From Roseovarius sp. (lineage in GTDB: Bacteria; Pseudomonadota; Alphaproteobacteria; Rhodobacterales; Rhodobacteraceae), in NCBI GenBank assembly GCA_007125415.1, contig SLDH01000342.1, positions 1-7,707 of the forward strand: 7,707 nucleotides of DNA, read 5' to 3'. The translations under genes and the position numbers were made by a program. The notes below the pieces were generated by a model, which saw only the letters and a list, made by a program, of their open reading frames with translations, ran no database searches and was not told the DNA's origin. Positions 1 to 5,452 of the stretch are shown piece by piece; within the stretch, counting starts at the first letter, position 1, and the number at the start of each line of letters is the position of its first letter.

Positions 1-482
1 AGACGATAGCGCTTGCTGATCTTGTCGACGACCGTGCCATCATCGAGCACGATGCCCTTCTCCACTTTGTAATCCTCGAAACCACGGCTTTGATAATAGG
101 CGAGCCCCTCGGCATTGTCGGTTCGTATGGTGGCGTTGATCCAGGCATATCCGAGCCTCTTTGCGGCGCGTCGGCTATGGTCGAACAGCTTGGAACCGAT
201 CCCGAGCCGGGCCTTTCCGAGCCGTGTGAACGTGGCAATGTCACAAACGTCGGCGGGTAGTGCTGCATCTGGCTCCACCCATTGAAATCCCAGCAGTTCC
301 CCCTGATCATCCTCGGCAAGATGCCATGCGGCACGACCTGGAAAGGCGGCCATGAAATGCTGCAGACTGTCCTTCGTGACAGGCTCGGTCATTGCTGTGG
401 TGCCGCCACGCGCAATGATCGCATTCAGAAGATCGGCCATGGCCATGGCATCAAGAGCGCCTGCGCGCCGAATATGGATCAT
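1..482 (-). CDS. GNAT family N-acetyltransferase (C-terminus cut by window edge)
   Basis: I translated this from the reverse strand: 160 codons are visible, starting MIHIRRAGALDAMAMADLLN, and the end lies beyond position 1. It reads as a GNAT fold that transfers an acetyl group from acetyl-CoA to an amine; the substrate cannot be told. Visible signs are the motif-A strand (about residues 81-86) followed by the CoA pyrophosphate-binding loop ARLGIGS (91-97, Gly94 and Gly96), then the motif-B region with Asn123, tandem Tyr129-Tyr130 and the typical RGF turn (133-135). GNAT proteins of this type are about 160-170 residues, so little is probably missing. The start ATG (480-482) overlaps the TGA stop of the upstream HD-domain gene (479-481), which implies translational coupling and one transcript. 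It could be annotated as a phosphinothricin- or amino-acid-acetyltransferase-like protein, but nothing here fixes that. Confidence 0.85.
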   Translation of the reverse strand, partial: MIHIRRAGALDAMAMADLLNAIIARGGTTAMTEPVTKDSLQHFMAAFPGRAAWHLAEDDQGELLGFQWVEPDAALPADVCDIATFTRLGKARLGIGSKLFDHSRRAAKRLGYAWINATIRTDNAEGLAYYQSRGFEDYKVEKGIVLDDGTVVDKISKRYR

Positions 483-1078
483 GACAGCCCCTCCAGAATA
501 TCGTCGAACCGATGCAGGTAGGAGGCCCTTGCTTCCATGGGTGGGCGCAGCAGGATCACAAGGCCCGTCATCAAGGCATGATCCGGCGCGCCGAAGAAGC
601 GATCGGCTTCATCTTTCGAAAATCCGGCGATCTGCGTGGCTTCCATCCAGGCGCTGATCCTGTCCGCCTTCTTGATCTGACGCTTCACATTGGCGGGCAA
701 GGTGGCTGGCAGGCCGAAGCGGATATGGATGGCCGCAGAAAGGCGCGCGTCAAGCGCGTCATAATCCGGGCCCACGGCCGCCTTTACCGGCGAGATCATG
801 TCGCCGATCACATATTCCGGCGCATCATGCAACAGGGCAGCCAGTTGCCATCGGGGATCGGGGCGGGCCGTCATTCGCGTGTAGATCTGCTCCACCAGCA
901 GCGAATGTTCGGCCACCGAATAGGCGAAATCGCCTGATGTCTGGCCATTCCATCGTGCCACGAAGCTCAGCCCATGGGCGATATCCTCGATCTCCACGTC
1001 CACAGGTGTCGGATCAAGCAGATCGAGCCTGCGGCCCGAGAGCATTTTCTGCCAGGCACGAGGGGGTTTTGCGGGCAT
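479..1078 (-). CDS. HD-domain phosphohydrolase, YfbR-like
   Basis: A 199-residue protein of the HD superfamily of metal-dependent phosphohydrolases. The metal-site residues are in the expected order: His58 in SVAEHSL, the His84-Asp85 doublet in LLHDAPEYVIGD, Glu88, Asp93 and a distal Asp139 in KKADRIS. Arg42-Trp43 before the first His resembles the nucleotide-contacting Arg-Trp of E. coli YfbR, a 5'-deoxynucleotidase, so a nucleoside monophosphate substrate is plausible. This is inferred from motifs only and the true substrate is unknown. A GAGGAAAGG purine stretch lies upstream of the ATG at 1076-1078, at a rather long spacing. The gene is first in a two-gene minus-strand operon with the GNAT gene, overlapping it as ATGA, and is divergent from ahcY. 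No signal peptide or membrane segment is visible, so it is cytoplasmic. Confidence 0.85.
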   Translation of the reverse strand: MPAKPPRAWQKMLSGRRLDLLDPTPVDVEIEDIAHGLSFVARWNGQTSGDFAYSVAEHSLLVEQIYTRMTARPDPRWQLAALLHDAPEYVIGDMISPVKAAVGPDYDALDARLSAAIHIRFGLPATLPANVKRQIKKADRISAWMEATQIAGFSKDEADRFFGAPDHALMTGLVILLRPPMEARASYLHRFDDILEGLS

Positions 1079-1217
1079 CTCGGCGCATCCTTTCCTCAGG
1101 CCTCATTAGTGTGCCGGAACCACGTGTGCAATCTGTCGCACAGATGAGAGCGAGATTGCGAGCGGGCGGGGTGGGTGCTATCTGCGCTTCAAACGGAGCT
1201 TGCAAGGATCATCAAAG
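1079..1217. promoter_or_regulatory. Divergent promoter region, HD gene / ahcY
   Basis: This 139-bp gap must hold promoters for both directions. For ahcY the best candidate is TTGCGA (1156-1161), a 17-bp spacer and TATCTG (1179-1184), which would start transcription near 1190 and leave a leader of only about 28 nt. For the HD gene a weak candidate on the minus strand is TTGCAC (1131-1126), 17 bp, TAATGA (1108-1103). GTGTGC occurs at 1109-1114 and 1124-1129, and the inverse GCACA at 1138-1142 pairs with TGTGC 1125-1129. These could be operator half-sites because they overlap the minus-strand promoter candidate and lie just upstream of the ahcY one. Promoter assignments are by eye. Confidence 0.45.
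1204..1208 (+). promoter_or_regulatory. Ribosome-binding site deciding the ahcY start
   Basis: AAGGA lies 9 nt before ATG 1218-1220. It selects that ATG over the in-frame TTG at 1200, which has no such site and would add six residues not typical of the family N-terminus. Confidence 0.75.
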
Positions 1218-2606
1218 ATGGCTGAAGATTACATCGTCAAGGATATCGCGCTGGCCGATTATGGCCGCAAGGAACTGGACATCGCCGAGACAGAGATGCC
1301 GGGCCTCATGGCTTTGCGGGCGGAGTATGGCGAGAGCAAACCGCTGGCGGGCGCGCGGATCGTCGGTAGCCTGCACATGACAATCCAGACCGCTGTACTG
1401 ATCGAGACGCTCACGGCGCTCGGGGCGGATGTGCGCTGGGCTTCCTGCAATATCTTTTCGACACAGGATCACGCGGCTGCAGCGATCGCCGTTGGCGGCA
1501 CACCTGTCTTTGCGATCAAGGGGCAGACGCTGGAAGAACATTGGGACTATCTCGACCGGTCTTTTCTTTTTCCCGAGGGTGCCAACATGATCCTCGATGA
1601 TGGCGGAGATGCGACACTCTATGTCCTGCTCGGAGCTCGTGCGGAAGCCGGCGAAGACATCATCCCCGTGCCGACCTCTGAGGAAGAAGAGGTGATCAAG
1701 GCACAGATCGCAAAACGCATGAAGGCAAGTCCAGGATGGTTCACCAGAACGCGCGATGCGATCAAGGGGGTTTCGGAGGAAACGACTACCGGCGTGCATC
1801 GTCTGTATGAGTTGCAACGCAATGGCGGTCTGCCCTTCCCGGCAATCAACGTGAACGATTCGGTCACCAAATCGAAATTCGACAACAAATATGGCTGCAA
1901 GGAAAGCCTCGTCGATGGTATCCGTCGTGCGACCGATACGATGATGGCCGGCAAGGTCGCCGTGGTCATGGGCTATGGTGATGTCGGCAAGGGCTCGGCT
2001 GCATCGCTGCGTGGTGCCGGCGCTCGGGTCAAGGTGACCGAGGTGGACCCGATCTGCGCGCTGCAGGCGGCCATGGACGGGTTCGAGGTTGTCCTGCTCG
2101 AGGATGTCGTCTCCACCGCCGATATCTTCATCACTACCACGGGCAACAAGGACGTGATCCGCATCGAGCATATGCGCGAGATGAAGGACATGGCGATCGT
2201 GGGCAATATCGGCCACTTCGACAACGAGATTCAGGTGGCCAGCCTGCGCAACCACAAATGGACCAATATCAAGGAGCAGGTAGACATGATCGAGATGCCT
2301 TCGGGCAACCGCATCATCCTGTTGAGCGAAGGACGTCTGCTCAACCTCGGCAATGCCACCGGCCACCCCAGCTTCGTGATGAGCGCTTCGTTCACCAATC
2401 AGGTGCTGGCGCAGATCGAGCTTTGGACCAAGGGCGATCAATACGGAAATGATGTCTACATCCTGCCCAAGCATCTCGACGAGAAGGTGGCGCGCCTGCA
2501 TCTTGACCGCATCGGTGTGAAGCTGACGAAGATGGATGCCGAACAGGCCGCCTATATCGGCGTCAGCCCCGACGGGCCCTTCAAGCCCGAGCATTACCGT
2601 TACTGA
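1218..2606 (+). CDS. ahcY: Adenosylhomocysteinase (S-adenosylhomocysteine hydrolase)
   Basis: The cytoplasmic, NAD-dependent enzyme reversibly splits S-adenosylhomocysteine into adenosine and homocysteine, removing the product that inhibits methyltransferases and feeding homocysteine back to methionine. The 462-residue product matches the usual alphaproteobacterial length. Visible landmarks are substrate-site SLHMTIQTA (51-59), DDGGD (127-131), EETTTGVH (187-194), Lys218 and Asp222 in [10 protein letters not shown], the Rossmann dinucleotide loop GYGDVGKG (252-259), HPSF (383-386), and the C-terminal KPEHYRY (456-462), whose Lys and Tyr reach the NAD of the neighbouring subunit. The stretch around residues 141-180 is the extra segment found in many bacterial and plant enzymes but not in mammalian ones. 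It starts at ATG 1218 with a good ribosome-binding site. The gene is monocistronic or followed by the DUF2853 gene 181 bp downstream. Confidence 0.98.
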   Translation: MAEDYIVKDIALADYGRKELDIAETEMPGLMALRAEYGESKPLAGARIVGSLHMTIQTAVLIETLTALGADVRWASCNIFSTQDHAAAAIAVGGTPVFAIKGQTLEEHWDYLDRSFLFPEGANMILDDGGDATLYVLLGARAEAGEDIIPVPTSEEEEVIKAQIAKRMKASPGWFTRTRDAIKGVSEETTTGVHRLYELQRNGGLPFPAINVNDSVTKSKFDNKYGCKESLVDGIRRATDTMMAGKVAVVMGYGDVGKGSAASLRGAGARVKVTEVDPICALQAAMDGFEVVLLEDVVSTADIFITTTGNKDVIRIEHMREMKDMAIVGNIGHFDNEIQVASLRNHKWTNIKEQVDMIEMPSGNRIILLSEGRLLNLGNATGHPSFVMSASFTNQVLAQIELWTKGDQYGNDVYILPKHLDEKVARLHLDRIGVKLTKMDAEQAAYIGVSPDGPFKPEHYRY

Positions 2607-2618
2607 CATGGGAGCAGA

Positions 2619-2633
2619 GCGGGAATTCCCCGC
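2619..2633 (+). terminator. Weak hairpin after ahcY
   Basis: GCGGG-AATTC-CCCGC forms a 5-bp GC-rich stem with a 5-nt loop 13 nt after the ahcY stop; it contains the perfect palindrome GGGAATTCCC (2621-2630). No T-tract follows, so it may only be a 3'-end stabiliser or coincidence. Confidence 0.25.
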
Positions 2634-2684
2634 CGAATGTGGCCGGATCCCAATCATCTACGGGACGGAGCCAGAGTTTTTCCT

Positions 2685-2712
2685 TTGAGTCTTCGTGATC
2701 ACTCGCTATCCT
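2685..2712 (+). promoter_or_regulatory. Candidate sigma-70-type promoter for the DUF2853 gene
   Basis: TTGAGT (2685-2690), a 16-bp spacer and TATCCT (2707-2712) match four of six consensus bases in each box. The -10 context GCTATC also appears in the ahcY promoter candidate. Transcription would begin near 2719, giving a leader of about 70 nt. This suggests the DUF2853 gene does not depend only on read-through from ahcY. Confidence 0.45.
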
Positions 2713-2750
2713 GCCAACAGCCTCGGGATGTGGCTCTTTGAAATGAGAAG

Positions 2751-2768
2751 TCCGGCATGAGAGCCGGA
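2751..2768 (+). other. Leader hairpin upstream of the DUF2853 gene
   Basis: TCCGGC-ATGAGA-GCCGGA is a perfect 6-bp stem with a 6-nt loop, ending 7 nt before the GGGAG ribosome-binding site (2776-2780). It could stabilise the leader or affect initiation. No family of structured RNA is recognised. Confidence 0.4.
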
Positions 2769-2787
2769 TACTGGTGGGAGAACGGTA

Positions 2788-3129
2788 ATGGGAAGACGTG
2801 ACGATCTGATTGCGCGCTATGCGGATGATCTGAAAAACAAGTGCGGGATGACGCCTGATATGGATCTTCTGACAAAGGTGACCATCGGGTGTGGCCCGGC
2901 GATTTACAACGCCGATGCATCTACCGTTGCGGCCACTCAGGAGAGTGAGCTCGAATTGGTGAAGGACAACTTTCTGATAAAGAAGCTGGGCCTCGCCGAT
3001 GGGCCGCAACTGCGCGAAGCGATCGATCAGGTTATTGAAACCTATGGCAGATCCGAGAGAAACAAGTACCGGGCAGTCGTCTATTACATGCTGACCAAGC
3101 ATTTCGGCAAGGAAGCCGTATACGGTTGA
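2788..3129 (+). CDS. DUF2853 family protein
   Basis: A 113-residue soluble protein of unknown function. I recognise the family from the N-terminal MGRRDDLIARYADDLKNKCG, the DMDLLTKVTIGCGPAIYNAD block (24-43), NFLIKKLGLADG (60-71) and the C-terminal RNKYRAVVYYMLTKHFGK (91-108). The family is small, alpha-rich and without known catalytic residues; length agrees with full-length members. There is no signal peptide or membrane segment. GGGAG lies 7 nt before the ATG and fixes the start. The protein is rich in charged residues with conserved Lys and Tyr near the end. It follows ahcY in the same direction but with a 181-bp gap and a candidate promoter of its own, so a role in the methyl cycle is not implied. 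Function unknown. Confidence 0.85.
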   Translation: MGRRDDLIARYADDLKNKCGMTPDMDLLTKVTIGCGPAIYNADASTVAATQESELELVKDNFLIKKLGLADGPQLREAIDQVIETYGRSERNKYRAVVYYMLTKHFGKEAVYG

Positions 3130-3137
3130 TGCCCTGT

Positions 3138-3157
3138 GCGCGCGTGCGCGGTCGCGC
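3138..3157 (+). other. GC-rich hairpin just after the DUF2853 gene
   Basis: An alternating GC tract starts 9 nt after the stop codon. GCGCG (3138-3142) can pair with CGCGC (3153-3157), and shorter registers such as GCGC-GGTC-GCGC (3146-3157) are also possible. With no T-tract it is at best a weak terminator or 3'-end protector for the DUF2853 mRNA. Confidence 0.3.
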
Positions 3158-3302
3158 CGGCATTGAAGATGCATTCATCATCATCGGACAGAATTTGCAG
3201 ATGTTTTGACGAGCATCTTAATCGCTCGGTATTTGCCCGGCGCTTCCCTATCGAGTAGTCTCGCTAACAGCAGGTCAGGATGACCAAGCCTTTTGTCAGA
3301 AT

Positions 3303-3328
3303 CACGTGTGGTGCGTAGGGAGCACGTG
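3303..3328. repeat. Pair of CACGTG palindromes 20 bp apart
   Basis: CACGTG occurs at 3303-3308 and again at 3323-3328, about two helical turns apart. Each half can pair with itself or with the other copy (6-bp stem). They may be protein-binding sites or part of RNA structure; the same hexamer occurs once in the ahcY upstream region (1121-1126). Confidence 0.4.
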
Positions 3329-3334
3329 GGGAAG

Positions 3335-3366
3335 TGGAGGGTTTGGGCATCGGCCTGAACCCTCCA
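3335..3366 (+). terminator. Strong stem-loop between convergent genes (terminator-like, no T-tract)
   Basis: The sequence folds into a continuous 14-bp stem closed by the 4-nt loop ATCG (3349-3352). GGAGGGTT (3336-3343) pairs with AACCCTCC (3358-3365), then two G-T wobbles, then GGC with GCC. The wobbles pair only in plus-strand RNA; on the minus strand they become C-A mismatches, so the fold favours plus-strand transcripts. It sits 17 bp beyond the end of the DUF1761 gene, so it may also stop the minus-strand operon. Neither side has a run of T, as in many alphaproteobacterial terminators. Confidence 0.6.
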
Positions 3367-3383
3367 TGTGAGTGGTAATTCGC

Positions 3384-3776
3384 TCAGAATAATGTCAGCA
3401 TACCGCCCATGATGGTCGATCCGATGGTGGCATAGCCGCCATCTATGAGCATCAGGCGTTCAGGGCGATCGGCGAAAGCGTAACAGGTCAACAACCAGGG
3501 TGCTGCGATGAAAAGCCCCAGGCCAAACCCCGAAACGAGACCTTCCCAGAATGACTCAACGCCGCTGGTTGCGAAGATGTGGCGCATCATGCCCGCCGCG
3601 AGCACCGCAGCAACGAAGGCGATGATGAAGGGAAGCGGTGTTTTCATGACGGGTTTGCCGTCGCTATCCACGGTGACACCGCTTGCCGCCGCCCATGGCC
3701 GCGACAGTGTCATATACCAAGCGGCTCCAAACGCGTAGGATGCGAAGGCAGCAGCCAATACGCTCATAAGTCCCAT
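3384..3776 (-). CDS. DUF1761 family membrane protein
   Basis: A 130-residue hydrophobic protein with about four membrane segments (roughly residues 3-22, 49-68, 81-101 and 110-129). The motif FGAAWYMTLSRPWAAASG (16-33), right after the first segment, is the family hallmark. The function of DUF1761 proteins is not known; they sit in the inner membrane. I chose ATG 3774-3776 because GAGG lies 5 nt before it and the first membrane segment starts at once. A longer frame to 3815 would add a charged 13-residue lead that overlaps the EVE gene and has no better ribosome-binding site. It is last in the minus-strand operon, 22 bp after the EVE gene, and ends 17 bp from a strong stem-loop. Co-transcription with tsaD and gpsA is inferred from the spacing. 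Confidence 0.8.
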   Translation of the reverse strand: MGLMSVLAAAFASYAFGAAWYMTLSRPWAAASGVTVDSDGKPVMKTPLPFIIAFVAAVLAAGMMRHIFATSGVESFWEGLVSGFGLGLFIAAPWLLTCYAFADRPERLMLIDGGYATIGSTIMGGMLTLF

Positions 3777-3798
3777 ATCTGCCTCTTCCTCACGATGA

Positions 3799-4221
3799 TC
3801 AGCAGGCCACAACACCGGCCTTTTCGCAGATGATCTGCCATTCCGCTTCCGTCACCGGCTGAACCGAGAGGCGCGAGTTTTTGACGAGAACCATGTCACG
3901 CAGGCGTGGGTCGGCCTTGATCTCGTCAAGGGTCACCGGGGTTTTCACGGCGCAAACCGCCTTGATATCTACACATTCCCACCGGGGATCCTCGGTGGTG
4001 CTGTCGGGGTGCGCCTCGGCGATCACCTCGACAATCCCGACGATCGATTTCTCCTTGAGGCTGTGATAGAAAAACCCGCGATCGCCGATCTTCATCTCGC
4101 GCATGAAATTGCGCGCCTGATAGTTGCGCACGCCATCCCACTCCTCCCCTGCTTCGCCTTTGGCGATCTGATCTTCCCAGCCCCAGGTGCCGGGCTCGGA
4201 CTTGAAGAGCCAGTAGCGCAT
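3799..4221 (-). CDS. EVE domain-containing protein
   Basis: A 140-residue protein that is one EVE domain, the PUA-like fold that also forms human THYN1. Family marks are YWLFKSEP (3-10), WDGVRNYQARN (28-38), FYHS (51-54), DPRWECVDIKAV (78-89) and RLSVQPV (117-123) with Trp128. EVE domains are thought to bind modified bases in nucleic acids through an aromatic pocket; which base this one reads is unknown. The start ATG follows the stop of the YciI-like gene by one base (TGACATG), and its own ribosome-binding site is poor, so it is probably translated by coupling. Its operon also carries tsaD, which modifies tRNA, so an RNA-linked role is possible but not shown. Many alphaproteobacteria carry such a stand-alone EVE protein, so this is not by itself a defence gene. 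Confidence 0.9.
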   Translation of the reverse strand: MRYWLFKSEPGTWGWEDQIAKGEAGEEWDGVRNYQARNFMREMKIGDRGFFYHSLKEKSIVGIVEVIAEAHPDSTTEDPRWECVDIKAVCAVKTPVTLDEIKADPRLRDMVLVKNSRLSVQPVTEAEWQIICEKAGVVAC

Positions 4222-4222
4222 G

Positions 4223-4492
4223 TCAGATCACTTTCTTCCAGGGGATCAATTCCACGGTCTCGAACAGTCCGGCATGGGCATAGGGGTCTTGCGCTGCCCA
4301 TTCCTCGGCCGCATTCATGTCCTCGACATCAAGAATGATCAGCGATCCGATCATCTCGCCGGTCGAATCCAGCAGGGGGCCTGCCTGGCTGACCGCGCCG
4401 GTCGATTTCAGATAGGCGACATGTGCATTGCGTGTATCGAGGCGGATTTGCAGGGCACCGGGTTTGTCCCGGGCAATGAGTGCGATCAGCAT
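4223..4492 (-). CDS. YciI-like protein
   Basis: An 89-residue YciI-family protein (ferredoxin-like alpha+beta fold, often dimeric). The family pattern is visible: RNAHVAYLKSTG (21-32) with His24, SQAGPLLDSTG (35-45), and DPYAHAGLFETVEL (69-82). His24 and the acidic residue of the DPY motif are the usual pocket residues; the family is proposed to be enzymatic but its reaction is not established for most members. The start ATG directly follows the gpsA stop (TAGATG), and AAGGA lies 7 nt upstream, inside gpsA. The one-base gap to the EVE gene makes the two likely to be translated together. Full length for the family. Confidence 0.88.
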   Translation of the reverse strand: MLIALIARDKPGALQIRLDTRNAHVAYLKSTGAVSQAGPLLDSTGEMIGSLIILDVEDMNAAEEWAAQDPYAHAGLFETVELIPWKKVI

Positions 4493-5452
4493 CTATTCTT
4501 CCTTCAATGGCCGTCTGAGCAACATATCCATGGCGTCAGTGACGCGCAATTTCCCTTTGCAGAGCGCTGCGACCACCCGAATGATCGGTGTGTCCAACTT
4601 TTGTTCTTCCGCGATGGCGAGGGCGGCATCGGCGGTCGCGGCCCCTTCCACTGTCACGGCCGGATCAAATGTCTCACCGCGTCCGAGGCTAATTCCGAAC
4701 CGCGTGTTGCGCGACTGATCCGAGCAGCAGGTAAGCACCAGATCGCCAAAGCCCGACAGGCCGGTCAATGTTTCAGGTGCAGCCCCGAGCGCCAGCGCAA
4801 GGCGCTGCATTTCGGCAAAACCACGGGTCATGAGGGCCGCACGCGCGCTTTCTCCCAGCCCCGCGCCGATTGCGGCGCCACAGGCAATGGCCATGACATT
4901 CTTGAGGGCACCACCCAGTTCCGCACCTGCGATATCGGTCGTCCGGTAAAGCCGGAGATTCGCTGTGCTGAGGCTTGTCTGCAACTGCTTGCCGAGTGTC
5001 TGATCCGCGCAGGCCAGTGTCAGCGCCGTCGGCAGCCCGCGCGCAATGTCGCCGGCAAAGCTTGGTCCGGTGAGAACCGCAACAGGGGCTGTCGGTATCA
5101 CATCCCTGATGACGCTGGACGCCCCCAGCCCGCTCCCGCGCTCGATGCCCTTGCAGCAGGCAACCAGCGGCGGGCCTGTCAGCGAGTGGCTCTGATCAAC
5201 CAGCAAATGCCGCAGTTTCTGTGTCGGGACGGCGAGAAGGCAGGGGGTATCAGCTGCGATTCCGGTGATATCGGCTGTCACCCGAACCGCATCAGGTAGC
5301 GGGCATCCCGGCAGGCGCAGGAAATTCTCACGTTCCTTGGCCATTGCCGTGGCCTGTTCGGGGTTACGCGTCCAGAGTGTCACCGGCCCCTTCCGGGCCA
5401 GCGATATTGCCAGACCCGTGCCGAATGCGCCGCCGCCCAACACCCAGATCAT
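4493..5452 (-). CDS. gpsA: Glycerol-3-phosphate dehydrogenase [NAD(P)+]
   Basis: This cytoplasmic enzyme reduces dihydroxyacetone phosphate to sn-glycerol-3-phosphate with NAD(P)H, supplying the backbone of phospholipids. The 319-residue product has the normal length. It opens with [15 protein letters not shown], the Rossmann dinucleotide loop (5-14), then CCKGIE with Lys101, [16 protein letters not shown] (128-143), [13 protein letters not shown] with the catalytic-type Lys184, and [11 protein letters not shown] (231-241) followed by the substrate-side Arg-Asn-Thr-Arg (248-251). I set the start at ATG 5450-5452, which overlaps the tsaD stop as ATGA and has AAAGGG 8 nt upstream. The open frame runs on to 5671, but that part lies inside tsaD in another frame and does not resemble GpsA. 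It is the second gene of the operon, translationally coupled to tsaD. Confidence 0.97.
   Translation of the reverse strand: MIWVLGGGAFGTGLAISLARKGPVTLWTRNPEQATAMAKERENFLRLPGCPLPDAVRVTADITGIAADTPCLLAVPTQKLRHLLVDQSHSLTGPPLVACCKGIERGSGLGASSVIRDVIPTAPVAVLTGPSFAGDIARGLPTALTLACADQTLGKQLQTSLSTANLRLYRTTDIAGAELGGALKNVMAIACGAAIGAGLGESARAALMTRGFAEMQRLALALGAAPETLTGLSGFGDLVLTCCSDQSRNTRFGISLGRGETFDPAVTVEGAATADAALAIAEEQKLDTPIIRVVAALCKGKLRVTDAMDMLLRRPLKEE

Larger units (their letters stand above)
3206..3366 (+). ncRNA. Possible small RNA in the 254-bp convergent intergenic region
   Basis: This is the main part of the longest gene-free stretch (3130-3383). A promoter-like pair TTGACG (3206-3211), 18 bp, TATTTG (3230-3235) could start an RNA near 3242. 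Downstream are the hairpins CGAG-TAGT-CTCG (3252-3263) and GGTCA-GGA-TGACC (3273-3285), two CACGTG sites, and a strong terminal stem (3335-3366), which together would make an RNA of about 125 nt. No convincing reading frame lies here on either strand. Alternatives are a long 3' untranslated region of the DUF2853 mRNA or chance structure; no known RNA family is recognised. Confidence 0.3.

Noticed and set aside
512..937. Open frame of 141 codons on the plus strand opposite the HD gene
   Set aside because: The HD gene on the other strand has clear catalytic motifs in order; this one has none.
1143..1217. SAH or SAM/SAH riboswitch ahead of ahcY
   Set aside because: The probable leader is too short for the SAH class, and I could not match the conserved bases of the SAM/SAH class. 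Kept only as a weak idea about the leader hairpin.
1212..2657. Open frame of 481 codons on the minus strand opposite all of ahcY
   Set aside because: It mirrors the codon pattern of ahcY on the other strand, a common effect in GC-rich genes. Its composition (many His, Arg and Leu) matches no family I recognise, and ahcY is certain.
3170..3186. TCATCATCATC microrepeat
   Set aside because: Four short triplet units are within chance, and nothing nearby suggests function.
3777..3815. Longer start for the DUF1761 gene
   Set aside because: It would overlap the EVE gene and add a charged 13-residue lead before the first membrane segment; the ATG at 3776 has GAGG at 5 nt.
4220..5299. Open frame of 359 codons on the plus strand opposite yciI-like and gpsA
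   Set aside because: Antisense to two confident genes, rich in Cys, Arg and Gln with no recognisable domain; a shadow frame.
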